Shown here piece by piece: positions 1-10,215 of a stretch of DNA of 64,000 nt. The translations under genes were made by a program, and so were the position numbers. This stretch comes from Cepaea nemoralis (Eukaryota; Mollusca; Gastropoda; Stylommatophora; Helicidae). A model generated the notes under the pieces. It did no database searches. It was not told the DNA's origin and worked only from the letters and a program-made list of their open reading frames with translations. The number at the start of each line of letters is the position of its first letter. Within the stretch, counting starts at the first letter, position 1. The stretch spans positions 62,001 to 126,000 of the forward strand of contig JACEFZ010026854.1 in NCBI GenBank assembly GCA_014155875.1, given 5' to 3'.

Positions 1-128
1 TACCACAATGTGATAACGAGTAAATGGGCATATTCATAAGCAAGTGAATCGATACAGTTTTCTCAGCACAGTCATAACATCTGATGGGAGATGCCTTGAA
101 GAGATTATAACAAGAACTGGCATTGCGA
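1..128 (+). mobile_element. L-ERT LINE, RT C-terminal fragment (left part of a split copy)
   Basis: Reads (with damage) as the segment between the RT palm and the C-terminal domain of L-ERT copies elsewhere (VNGNILQQVN..., TSDGRCLEEI). It stops at 128 because of an insertion and continues at 1240. Starts before the window. Confidence 0.65.
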
Positions 129-1239
129 TTGATTTATTGATTGATCTAGGAACCGACATCACAGCAATCGGGGCATTCCCATAGGCGCTACGTCCCCATT
201 CTCAGCAGCCAGCGAAGAGTTCCAATACCAATAGTACCAGTAGCAATCTGATTATATGTCCGTCTCGCCTTTCCTCTGAGCGTCGAGTGTCGGCCAGATC
301 TCCTCGTCACTCCTCGCTGCCTCATTTATGCCAGACCATGATGATCCATTTGCTCCTTCGAGGTGTACACGTGCTCCCACAAGGCCCAGACTACATCTGC
401 CTTGTCATGCATCAATACTCCACAAAGTTTTGCAGAGCCAGCCAATCTGTCCGCTTGTTCATTCTGCAGCACACCGGCATGCCCGGAGAAAAGATCCAGA
501 CGATGTTTGCCACCCGTGACCTCCGAAGCGAAGCTAGCCACTCTGCACGAAGCATGCCTGTCCTCACCTTCCTCCTCACCTTGTTCTCCTGGCGCCTGCC
601 CTCCTATTTCTATGCCTTCTTCTCACACCATTTCCTCGTCTTCTCCTCCTCATTCTCTCTTCGCTAACCTCTGAAAGATGTGTCAAACGCAGAGCATGTG
701 TTCCGTAGCTCCGGGGACGATTCCCGTGTTTAATTAATTCCAAAAGCAAAGTTAGGATAATGAAGGAAATAACCGGTCACCCTAGTATTGCCTGCTTGCT
801 AGAGAAGAGGCAGGGGATGTCCCGAAGGAGTCCATACGCCTGGTGCCGCCCCGCACGCCTGCCAGACGTCCAACTTTCACGATCAGCTTACCTGTGGCCA
901 TCCAGTTCCTCAGCACGCCGGTCCACCTTGAACTTGGGGGTTTATATTTGGAGTTTTCCGTCTCCTAGATGGACTGCTGTTCAAAGCTAACAGGTTTCAC
1001 CTACCCGGGGGAGGGGTTAAAGCGCCCCTGACTCGCTTGGCAGGCACGTCTCCGAGCATATGAGGTATTTTCTAAGGAAATCAGATCCCACACTGAGATC
1101 CCGCCTCGCCCTCTGTGCTTACCGCCAGTTGGTCCGCGACTGCTTATTGGGTTCGCAGCTAACCTCCATATCTAGAGGCCGTTCCACGATCCGCCACCTG
1201 TGGACGCGCTGGGTTGGGGATGATCGCCCCCGCTTTACA
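129..1239 (-). mobile_element. Insertion carrying L-RNH LINE 3' end (RNase H), nested in L-ERT
   Basis: The insertion interrupts the L-ERT copy. The octamer CATTGCGA occurs immediately on both sides (121-128 and 1240-1247), a target-site duplication. The left end carries the GATTTATTGATTGATC tail in antisense. From 131 to about 600 the minus strand reads as the end of the RNase H domain (FSGHAGVLQNEQADRLAGSA) and the element's C-terminus. From about 670 to 1230 the insert is GC-richer and has no recognised coding. It may be the 5' part of the same, internally deleted element, which is an inference. Confidence 0.65.
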
Positions 1240-1765
1240 CATTGCGAAGGTAGCCTTTTGCAAGATGACAAGCATACTGGCCAATAAAAAGATATCAATT
1301 GAAACGAGAAAAAGAGTGTTGAAGTGCTACATAGCACTATACTTTTGTATCAATGTGAAGCGTGGACAATTAAGTAGTCAAGCTGAAAAACAGCTGATGG
1401 CTGTGGAAATGTGGTTTCTGAGGAAAATACGCAGAACACCATGGACAGACAGAACACCCAATGAACAAGTCCTGCAAGAAACAAATGAAAATCGTAAACT
1501 GATTGGAAACATTAGACGTAGATAGTCAATATTTGTAGGCATGCTATGAGAAGAAACGAATTGGAGAACGTTGTGATAACTGGCAAGATCAATGGCAAGA
1601 GACCGATGGGAAAGCCGAGAAGTAAATACCTGGATGGCTTGGCCACGTGTCTTGGACGAGACAGGAACACGGAACTGATCCACGATTCTGGTGATCGAAT
1701 GAGATGGCGAAACATGACCGCCCACATGGTGGATGGATGGAAAAGAGTTGCAAGTTATGCATGAC
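1240..1765 (+). pseudogene. L-ERT LINE C-terminal part (right part of the split copy)
   Basis: Continues the fragment ending at 128 with IAKVAFCKMTSILANKKISI, then MWFLRKIRRTPWTD, GKINGKRPMGKP and LDGLATCLGRDRNTELIHDS. These are diagnostic of the C-terminus of a common invertebrate endonuclease-reverse transcriptase. Stops and a frameshift near 1525 show it is dead. It ends in a short GGATGGATGG tail like other copies. Confidence 0.75.
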
Positions 1766-1955
1766 CGAGGCTGAAAAAAGTAATGAAAACTGCACGGTGA
1801 ATACTGAATTTAAGAATCTTAATTAGTGCTTTCGGGACGTTCCGACGGATGCTGTGCCACTCTCTTCAAACTCTTCCAAGGCGCTTTAATGCTGAATATC
1901 CCAGTAGAAATCGATTAACATCCTCTTGATTTATTCATCAACGTTTTGATGATTG
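1766..1955. other. No feature recognised
   Basis: Spacer between the LINE tail and the 47-bp array. No coding frame or repeat recognised. Confidence 0.4.
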
Positions 1956-1959
1956 ACCA

Positions 1960-2445
1960 CGCCTTGTACTCTATTCACGCCAATCTAAGCCAGTCTTTCC
2001 AGATATCGATACTCCTTCTGTTCACTCCAATCTAAGCCAGTCTGTCCAGATATGGATATTCCTCTGTTCACGCCAGTCTAAACCAGTATTTCCATCTATG
2101 GATACGCCTTCTGTTCACTCCAATCTAAGCCAGTCTGTCCAGATATTGATATTCCTCTGTTCACGCCAGTCTAAACCAGTATTTCCAGATATGGATCCTC
2201 ATTCTGTTCACGCCAATCCAAGCCAGTCTGTCCAGATATGGATACTCCTTCCGTTCACTCCATTCTAAATAAATCTGTCCAGATATGGATACTCCTTCTG
2301 TTCACTCCATTCTAAATCAATCTGTCCAGATATTGATACTCCTGTTTACTCCAATCCAAGCCAGTCTGTCCAGATATGGATGCTTCTTCTGTTCACTTCA
2401 ATCTAAATCAGTCTTCCCAGATATGGATACTCCTTCTGTTCAGTA
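1960..2445. repeat. 47-bp minisatellite, about 10 copies
   Basis: Units of about 47 bp built on GATACTCCTTCTGTTCACTC and ending CTGTCCAGATATG. Copies differ by several percent and one unit is short (near 2340). Confidence 0.9.
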
Positions 2446-2914
2446 ATTTGTAATTCTAAATTGGATATATAGATCACAATGCTCCTGTTGAATGAGAGCT
2501 GGAACTACGGAATTACAAAAACTAGGACAGACACCCCAACACACACAAGAAGAACTTAAGAAGGCGGAGAAGGTTGCTTGCTTGCTTGCTTGTGTTCGTT
2601 AGCTTAAGCTCCAACGTGAAGTCCTGTATGTCGGATGAAGGCATCCTGTTTTCCAACATCAGTGTGATGTCATACAGGACCTGAGGTTTGCGTGAGTATC
2701 TGTTGTCTCATGTCTGGCTTATTGGTGTGCAGACTGGTGGTTCCTCGCCGTACAGGCAGACACTCTCCGACTTCGGAGGAATCGGCGATCCTACTGACTT
2801 TAGCCAGGACCCCGAAGGGACCTGTTGCCCAGGACGCTCGACGAGGACGCGTCAATAGGTCTTGGCCAGTATATAACTCGGCCCTGGTGCCTTCGAAACA
2901 CCTCTGCGTCCCAC
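2446..2914. other. Unassigned spacer with a 10-bp inverted repeat
   Basis: Contains (GCTT)n near 2577-2592 and the perfect inverted arms GTCCTGTATG (2621-2630) and CATACAGGAC (2671-2680). Two opposing short ORFs are present but show no recognisable domain. Confidence 0.4.
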
Positions 2915-4589
2915 GGAGAAGGTTAAAATTGAGACAACACAGGAGTGCAAATAATGTGCAGCAGAGGCCAAGAAAGCTAAGTGGCATAATTTCATAAATG
3001 TGTTGAGAGGTGATAAGACATTTGGTACTCGTAAATTCGGAAAACTACACGGACAATTGATTAGTAAAAATCAGCCTACCACAATGGGAACAATAAATGG
3101 GGTTGACGACACGACCATAACGACGGACATGGAGAAAGAAGCCTTCATGGGGGAGATTCATAACAGTCAGTTTAAAATGACAGAAATATCAGGAATACTG
3201 CTAGAGTGTATCTAGCACGTTTTATCAGAGACAACAGCTATTAGGTCATACAGGTAAAATATATAATATATGTATTTTGAAAAAATCAAAGGACGTTGCG
3301 CCAGGACCTGCCAAGGTCAGGTGTGCCCATATGTAAGATTTGAACGACGGAGATTTGGAGGAGAGGGCACATTTCTTCTACCTGAGCATCAGGATAGCAC
3401 CGGTGCCTCAAGAGTGAGAGCCAGACACAGATCATTTAAATTGATCAGGCTATAGGATTATCACCTGGCAAAATACACTTGTTAAAATGTTGGAGAAGAC
3501 AGTTGTTGTTAAGCTGCAGACATAATTGGAATGGGGAAGCTTACTCTTAAGAGGGTTTAGGAGTTACCGACCAGGGAAAGACATCTGGTCAAATGCTGCA
3601 ACATTTATTTTTGATGTTTATTTCTTGAGGATGCATATAATATCAAATTTGGTTTCTTGATGCTCACTTTTAAGGAGAAGATTGTCAGTCCCTGGGTGAG
3701 TGCACTCTTGTAGGCCTGCTTTCGGTCCAAGTCCATGGACCTCGGGGGCGTGCATTATTACCCCGGATTACCAAAGAAATCTGCAATCTCGTCCGTGTTA
3801 TTCAATGTTTACACAAGCAAGATTTCAAGCATTGAAGCATTAGTGTCTGGGCGAATAATGACATTTGTAGATAAGGTTCTTGCGTACAGGCAAGGAAAAG
3901 AAAGGACGTATTTTTGCGCAAGTTGCAGGAGAAGTAAACAAAATGATCGAATCATGTACTGAAGTCGGTAGTGTCAATAACATATTTACAGAGTATGTGT
4001 TATGGTGTCTCTGGACAAAACGATTTTTAAGGCCGGCGTCCTAGGTCTCATAATAAATGGCGGAAATGCTAACGGGAAGTGTAGACTGAAATACTCGGGA
4101 ATCATTTTCAACAAAAGACTGTCGTTCAAGAAACGTTGCTATGAGATCAAAGAAGGGACTCGGTCGGCCGAAGATTATGGCAGCAATGGACATGGAGCGA
4201 AGCATGATGTTTATACTATCAGTAATATTGGATACACAAGGGAAACGTCATTAATATGTACGCGATGCATCCTAGCTTTACCAACTAGCACACGGTGCTA
4301 TAGGTTTCATCATATCTACGAATGGCTGCAGACATGGAAGCCCAGTGTGAAGCACTGGACACACTTAACGGCCACAGGCGGATAAAGAGAAAACCATGGG
4401 TGACTCAGGCAGAGAATACAATCAGAGACGTGGGCATGCTTGAGAATATTTGGAGAGGAGAGGACTAATTCTGAAAGCCCGAAGAACAGTCAGACCTGTT
4501 CACACTGGCTGCGTTAAATGGGAAGTGCAACAATTGGTTTATAACAATTAGCGCCCAGGTCATGTAATAATCTACATAGGTAGCTCTTG

Positions 4590-4930
4590 CTGATGCAGCT
4601 CCTGCTGCGGCATAGATAATGCACATTGGGAGCAAGTCGCCGCTGAACGTGTTGCATGGAGGGCAACTATCAGAAATGGAATAAAGACAAAGGAGAAAAT
4701 GATTGCAGATAAAGCACACACAGAGCGTGAGAGACGTAAGATGGTGCACAATGGTGGAAATGACCATGTTTTCACATGCATCTACTGTGGGCAAACATTT
4801 ACAGCAAGAATTGGCCTTACCAGCCACACTCGCCACCGCCATGGGTCGTAGTTATTAAGCCTTTTTGAAGCACAATGTACCAAACTATCGTCTGTCAAGA
4901 CGGAAAGGTGCCAATGTAAATGTATGTAAG
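4590..4930 (+). pseudogene. L-ZnF LINE 3' terminus with C2H2 finger, inserted in L-RNH
   Basis: Reads WEQVAAERVAWRATIRNG, then ERERRKMVHNGGNDHVFTC, then a Cys-x2-Cys-x12-His-x4-His finger (CIYCGQTF...IGLTSHTRHRH). This is the typical tail of a CR1/L-ZnF-type LINE ORF2. The following GTCAAGACGGAAAGGTGCCA is shared with copies at 17.4 and 60.2 kb and marks the 3' UTR. RNase H coding of the host LINE stops at about 4577 and resumes at about 4935. Similar GTAGCTCTTGCTG and GTAAGCTCATGCTG flanks look like a decayed target duplication. Confidence 0.65.
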
Positions 4931-5191
4931 CTCATGCTGAGAGGTAAACGAAGACCCCGGAGGTTCATAGCGAATGTTCAAGGACGGTGTTTAGTGCAGA
5001 AGAGTAGTAGCATATGATACCACGGAATCTAATCTGAGAATGGAGGCGGAGGAAGTCACCGCGGTGGTCCGCTGTCAGGAAGACAAACAGCACATGCATT
5101 TCGTGATTGTAACGGATTAACAGAGCATGCTGCGAAAGGTTAAAGACAGATAAGCCTCGTATTGAGTGACATGCTTGAAATGAAACAATTA

Positions 5192-5194
<3 letters not shown>

Positions 5195-5258
<64 letters not shown>
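5195..5258. repeat. (CA)n microsatellite
   Basis: Pure CA repeat lying inside the RNase H relic. Confidence 0.97.
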
Positions 5259-5385
5259 TTGAAAGAAAGGAAATCATATGTTGGATTTTTTTCCCCAGGA
5301 CAGGTTGGTGTTGTTAGAAACCAGCAGGCGGTCCGAGCAGCTGAGTGTGCAATATTGGGTGCTGTACTTATGCATAATAACGCAT

Positions 5386-5920
5386 ATATGAAACTTCCGG
5401 TTTCAAGATGGCGTCGGATGGTCGTGTTGTTTTGTGATCATTAACTTATTCGCGTACGAGATGGATTTATTCATCTCTTGCGTGTAATTTGTGTGCCAGG
5501 ATGTAAAACCAGGAGTTTCTACTCAAGATCTGCGCCGATGCTATGGAGTTTCGCGCATCGAGCGAAGCAATCCTTGAGTGAATTTTTCCCAGCGTGTGTG
5601 GTTTCTGTGGTTTTCGGTTTTTCAACATGGCGGAACAATCGTAGGAGAGAAGAGAAAGCAGTAGTAGCGAATAGATACTTCATTACAAAAAAAACAAAAA
5701 AACGATGAACGCTGAAAATCAAAGTTATCACCCCGAAAAGCGCCTCACTACTGAAATAAGAATACTTCAGCGCATGTTCAGGCAACAATCCACAATGTCG
5801 TGGAATGTGTATATTTGTTTCTACTTCTTCCCATTGTCTTTAATTAGTGCTAATTAACACAAACATATGTACTCTCTTTTTGTTTCATTAGCTTCAACTG
5901 ACTGTTCTTCAGCAACTATA
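5386..5920. other. Unassigned region with promoter-like CTTCCGG/AAGATGGCG
   Basis: No coding domain was recognised. ACTTCCGGTTTCAAGATGGC at about 5393-5412 resembles adjoining ETS and YY1 sites of TATA-less promoters, and a second CATGGCGGAAC occurs near 5627. Could be a transposon 5' end. Confidence 0.3.
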
Positions 5921-5924
5921 TTTC

Positions 5925-6285
5925 TGTGCACGTGTAGATATGGTGAAATGCTTCAACGCATAAATAGATCTGCTTACTCGTATCAGAAGGAGACAATTCA
6001 TATTATTTTGGGCACATGAGAAGGGGACAGCCAGAGTACTTCTTGACAGCATTAAAGTTAGAGGGGAAGGGAGGTGGACGGAGACCACGAGCGAGGATGC
6101 ATCAGTCATGGAGGGACATCTGTATAGGAAAGGAGGTGGCAGTCCACGAAACAGAAGACTGTGAACAGACATGAAGAGCAAAGCAACATGTAATATACAA
6201 TGATACGAATAACAAGAACAAGAAGAGGGTGGCGGAGGTGAAGAACAAGAAGAAGAAGAAGAAGTAGAGGAAGACAACTAAACAT
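5925..6285 (+). pseudogene. LINE ORF2 C-terminal fragment
   Basis: Reads YYFGHMRRGQPEYFLTALKL, then EGKGGGRRPRARMHQSWRDI, the FGH.xRR...G+..GRxR C-terminal signature of endonuclease-RT LINEs. It differs from L-ERT and ends in (GAA)n near 6245-6265. Confidence 0.6.
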
Positions 6286-6475
6286 GTTGTGGGATCAATG
6301 TATATACTGAGATGATTTGTACAGAATCAGTTTGGGTAGCCTGTAGTAGAAAGGTGACATGAACTTTAAAATGCAATCTGAAATGAGGTCACGAGTCTCT
6401 CTCAAATGTGTATTTTACAACCCACAGGTATTCGAGTAATTTTGTTGTCTAAGTGAATACCTCGATGTGCCATGA

Positions 6476-7390
6476 CTTCGTTTACATTAATCAATCAATC
6501 ATGTGCCATGCCGGAAAGCGTGGGTGGTCATGACTCGCCATTTCACTCGATCACCAGAGTCGTGGATGAGCTCAGTGTTCCTGTCTCGACCATGCCATGT
6601 GGCCAAGCCATCCAGATATTTTCCTCTCGGTCTTCCTCTTGGTCTGTTCCCTTCGATCTTGCCAATTGTCACTAAGTTCTCCAATCCATTTCTTCTCATA
6701 ACATGTCCAAAAAATTTTGACTGTCTACGTCTAATTTCTCTAATCAATTTACGATTTTCATTTGTCTCCTGCAGTACTTGGTCATTGGTTTTTCTGTCTG
6801 TCCATGGTATTCTTTGCATTTTGCCCAGAAACCACATTTCTCCAGCCATCAGATGTTTTTCAGCTTGACTGCACATTGTCCAAGTTTCACATCCATACTA
6901 AAGAACACGCTCTTTGTATCCCCTCAACACTCTTTTTCTCGTTTCAATTGACATCTTTTTATTGGTCAGAATGTTTTTCATCTTGCTAAAGGCTACTTTC
7001 GCAATGGCGATTCTTGTTCTAATCTCTTCAAGACATCTCCCATCAGATGTTATGACTGTTCCGAGATAATTGTACCGATTCACTTGTTGAAGAATATTCC
7101 CATTTACTTGTATATTACAATGTGGTACTTCGTTCTTCCCTGTGACGACCATAACCTGTGTCTTCCTACAATTTAATTCCAACCCCAGCTGCTCACTGTG
7201 TACAACAACCGCGTCTACTAATTGTAGATTTTGTGCATTGTCAGCAATCAATACTGTATCATCTGCATATCTAATGTTATTGATGTTTCGTCCTCCAATG
7301 CTGATTCCATTGATATCTTATACATTTCTGAAAATATTTTCACTGTATAGGGAAAAGAGAAATGGCACTCTTCCGAATTCCGGTCCCAAA
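6476..7390 (-). pseudogene. L-ERT LINE, 5'-truncated, C-terminal half
   Basis: Minus-strand reading goes from NNIRYADDTVLIADN (RT catalytic YADD, about 7290-7240) through LGLELNCRKTQVMVV, then TSDGRCLEEIRTRI and KMKNILTNKKMSIETRKRV. A frameshift at about 6890 follows, then MWFLGKMQRIPWTDRKTND, GKIEGNRPRGRP and DGLATWHGRDRNTELIHDSG. The 3' end carries ATTGATTGATT next to 6500. Truncated just upstream of the YADD motif. Confidence 0.8.
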
Positions 7391-7558
7391 TAGTTCCGCA
7401 GTGAATGTAGTGAATAAGAATCCCTTACAGGACCTCATTGTGTGATTACTTCCGTTTTGACTACTTCCTTAGTTACATATAAATAAATACGGAGATACCG
7501 ATACTGATACAGAGGCTTTCAATACACTTGTTTCTACTTGATGTAAAGAATTATTATA
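7391..7558. other. Spacer before the Merlin transposase
   Basis: No coding recognised. A stop codon lies 12 bp upstream of the Merlin ATG. May contain the remains of the element's 5' region. Confidence 0.3.
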
Positions 7559-8116
7559 ATGCCAGGCAGACCATCAGCTCGGGTAGAGTGTTACAACTGG
7601 ATGCTGCGTAACAATCCATTGTTGGGAGGATTTGACGCTCAGGGACAGTCAGTGGTCGTTGAAGCTGACGAGAGCTACTTTTTCCACCGAAAGTACCGCC
7701 GTGGTCACTTTCGTCGTGGTCAATGGGTAGTTGGCCTGGTTGAACGTGGTAGTGGTGGTCGTTGCTGGTTGGAAGTTGTGGAAAGGCGAGATGCGACAAC
7801 ACTGGAACGCATTATAAGTGATCACGTCTTACCAGGAACGACCATTGTCACCGATGCCTGGCGAGGCTACAACAACGTAGGTCAACTAAACCATGGCATC
7901 TACGATCATGCAGTTGTTGACCCTGTACACAGTGACATTCACACCCAAACAATTGAAGGGTTGTGGATGCAAGTAAAAAGGAAACAAAGATACCAAGGTG
8001 GCACTAGTCGTACAGTGTTTAACACTTATTTAGCAGAATTTCAGTGGCGCCACAGTCACAAAGTACATGTTTTCGGACAATATTTACAACTTTTGTGCCA
8101 CAATTTCGAGATATAA
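7559..8116 (+). CDS. Merlin (ISXO2/IS1595-like) transposase, 5'-truncated
   Basis: 185 codons without interruption. The IS1595/Merlin DDE domain is visible: the first acidic residue in VVVEADESYFFHRKYRRG (about residue 38), then GQWVVGLVERGSG, the second Asp in TTIVTDAWRGYNN (about residue 99), VDPVHSDIHTQTIEGLWMQV with the third acidic residue (about residue 131), and YLAEFQWRHSH. Merlin transposases cut and paste DNA and are usually longer, with an N-terminal DNA-binding region. Here only the catalytic half is present, beginning right after a stop, so the element is truncated or the 5' exon is missing. The 39-bp minisatellite begins 10 bp after the stop codon and appears to belong to the same element. 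Confidence 0.85.
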   Translation: MPGRPSARVECYNWMLRNNPLLGGFDAQGQSVVVEADESYFFHRKYRRGHFRRGQWVVGLVERGSGGRCWLEVVERRDATTLERIISDHVLPGTTIVTDAWRGYNNVGQLNHGIYDHAVVDPVHSDIHTQTIEGLWMQVKRKQRYQGGTSRTVFNTYLAEFQWRHSHKVHVFGQYLQLLCHNFEI

Positions 8117-8125
8117 TTTCATATA

Positions 8126-9130
8126 TTGATGCAGGCTGCTGTAGGTTTGATTGATCATTATCATTGTCAGCAGGCTGCTGTGGGTCTGATTGAACATTAT
8201 CATTGTCAGCAGGCTGCTGTGGGTCTGATTGATCATTATCATTGTCACCAGGCTGCTGTGGGTCTGATTGATCATTATCATTGTCACCAGGCTGCTGTGG
8301 GTCTGATTGATCATTATCATTGTCACCAGGCTGCTGTGGGTCTGATTGATCATTATCATTGTCACCAGGCTGCTGTGGGTCTGATTGATCATTATCATTG
8401 TCACCAGGCTGCTGTGGGTCTGATTGATCATTATCATTGTCACCAGGCTGCTGTGGGTCTGATTGATCATTATCATTGTCACCAGGCTGCTGTGGGTCTG
8501 ATTGATCATTATCATTGTCACCAGGCTGCTGTGGGTCTGATTGATCATTATCATTGTCACCAGGCTGCTGTGGGTCTGATTGATCATTATCATTGTCACC
8601 AGGCTGCTGTGGGTCTGATTGATCATTATCATTGTCACCAGGCTGCTGTGGGTCTGATTGATCATTATCATTGTCACCAGGCTGCTGTGGGTCTGATTGA
8701 TCATTATCATTGTCACCAGGCTGCTGTGGGTCTGATTGATCATTATCATTGTCACCAGGCTGCTGTGGGTCTGATTGATCATTATCATTGTCACCAGGCT
8801 GCTGTGGGTCTGATTGATCATTATCATTGTCACCAGGCTGCTGTGGGTCTGATTGATCATTATCATTGTCACCAGGCTGCTGTGGGTCTGATTGATCATT
8901 ATCATTGTCACCAGGCTGCTGTGGGTCTGATTGATCATTATCATTGTCACCAGGCTGCTGTGGGTCTGATTGATCATTATCATTGTCACCAGGCTGCTGT
9001 GGGTCTGATTGATCATTATCATTGTCACCAGGCTGCTGTGGGTCTGATTGATCATTATCATTGTCACCAGGCTGCTGTGGGTCTGATTGATCATTATCAT
9101 TGTCACCAGGCTGCTGTGGGTCTGATTGAA
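8126..9130. repeat. 39-bp minisatellite, about 26 near-identical copies
   Basis: Unit CAGGCTGCTGTGGGTCTGAT followed by TGATCATTATCATTGTCAC. Internal copies look identical; the first two and the last show variants. The period is a multiple of 3, so several frames stay open over 350 codons (for example repeated QSDPQQPGDNDND on the minus strand). These are artefacts of the period. A single diverged unit with the same right flank occurs at about 11165. Confidence 0.97.
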
Positions 9131-9168
9131 CATTCTCTGAAGCATGATTTTTATTTGCGCTCCCTTGC

Positions 9169-9415
9169 TTTGAACTCAAGTGTAGTCCATACACAATACA
9201 TATTCATGCATTGGACTGAACTTTGAACTCAAGTGTAGTCCATACACAATACATATTCATGCATTGGACTGAACTTTGAACTCAAGTGTAGTCCATACAC
9301 AATACATATTCATGCATTGGACTGAACTTTGAACTCAAGTGTAGTCCATAAGTCGTGCTGGACTGAACTTTGAACTCAAGCGTAGTCCATACACAATACA
9401 TATTCATGCATGGAG
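9169..9415. repeat. 53-bp tandem repeat, about 5 copies
   Basis: Units begin TTTGAACTCAAGTGTAGTCC at 9169, 9222, 9275, 9328 and, after a shortened unit, 9369. Continuous with the right flank of the 39-bp array, so probably part of the Merlin-derived element. Confidence 0.93.
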
Positions 9416-9588
9416 TTTCACTGGGAGTAGAACTTCTATTAACTATCAGAGATTTATTTTGTCACATTTCTCTAATTCCTTGCTCGTTAACATATATTCA
9501 GATTGTGGGCACAGGCGGATGCCTTGGCAAAATCAAATTTTATTTGCTTTTGTTTTTGTAATCAATTTATTTGTATTGTTAGAAGTGT

Positions 9589-10215
9589 TTACTCAATGAA
9601 GCGATCCTTTGTTAACGCACCGAGACATTCTTCTGCAGTTGATTGAATTGTATTCTTAATGTTCAACCAAGTTTGGTCAAGACTTTCCTGCAACGGGTTG
9701 TGTAGAAGTTCAAGTTTACATTTTATTTCATCTGCAAATTTCTCTTTGACTGTAATTTCTTGTAGGTTTTCTCTGTTATATGTTGGGTGTAACCTTTGTA
9801 GTTTAGTATAGAAAGCTCTCTTAAGTTTTATTTTAAATTTTGCCCCAACGAGGAAGTGGTCGCTGTGGCACTCAGCTCCTCTATAGCTTCTAACTTGTAT
9901 GTTTGATGCATTTCTGTTGTTAATTAAAATATGATGTATTTGATTATAGTTTCTCTTGTCACATGATTTCCAAGTTTGTTTGTGTATATCCTTTCTTTGC
10001 AGTCTGGTACTGGTAATCTGCAGTCCTTTGGCTTCTGCCAGGTTGATGACTCTCCATCCATTATCATTTGAAGTTGTATGTAGGCTTTCCATACCGGCAA
10101 CTTTTTAATGAGTTTGCTCTCTACCTATTTTTGCGTTGAAGTCTCATAACGCAATCAGGATGTCCTGTTTGGGGGTTTCTTCTATGACATCCTCCATGTT
10201 AGACAAATCAGTGTT
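9589..10215 (-). pseudogene. LINE apurinic-like endonuclease fragment
   Basis: Minus strand reads DILIALRDFNAKIG (the GDFNAKIG motif with one change), then KDIHKQTWKSCDKRNYNQIHHILI, then VRSYRGAECHSDHFLVGAKF with the terminal SDH motif. This is the C-terminal half of an APE endonuclease of a Jockey/R1-like LINE. The catalytic Asp normally in QIDHxLI is His here, so the copy is dead. A related + strand piece at 50085-50355 retains Asp. Confidence 0.75.

Larger units (their letters stand above)
2915..5385 (+). pseudogene. Degraded L-RNH LINE (RT + RNase H)
   Basis: Matches, piece by piece, the better copy at 12.9-15.9 kb: CAAEAKKAKW... linker (about 2950-3150), RT remnants including a decayed YADD region FVDKVLAYRQGKER (about 3863-3903), KYLGIIF (about 4090), RNase H start HVIIY (about 4560) and its continuation RMEAEEV / VIVTD (about 5035-5115). 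After a CA microsatellite, FFPGQVGVVRNQQAVRAAE follows (about 5285-5345). Many stops and frameshifts. It is itself interrupted by an L-ZnF fragment at about 4590-4930. Confidence 0.7.

Noticed and set aside
287..674. Three overlapping + strand ORFs
   Set aside because: Antisense of the L-RNH RNase H end; the minus strand carries the recognisable domain.
8126..9130. CRISPR-like regular repeats
   Set aside because: Units are contiguous with no spacers, and the sequence is clearly eukaryotic. The same applies to the 45-, 47-, 50-, 55- and 57-bp arrays.
8019..9194. 391-codon frame of repeated QSDPQQPGDNDND, and equally long frames on both strands
   Set aside because: The repeat period is 39 bp, a multiple of 3, and lacks stops in several frames. 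Frames on opposite strands are equally open, and the ends run into unrelated sequence.
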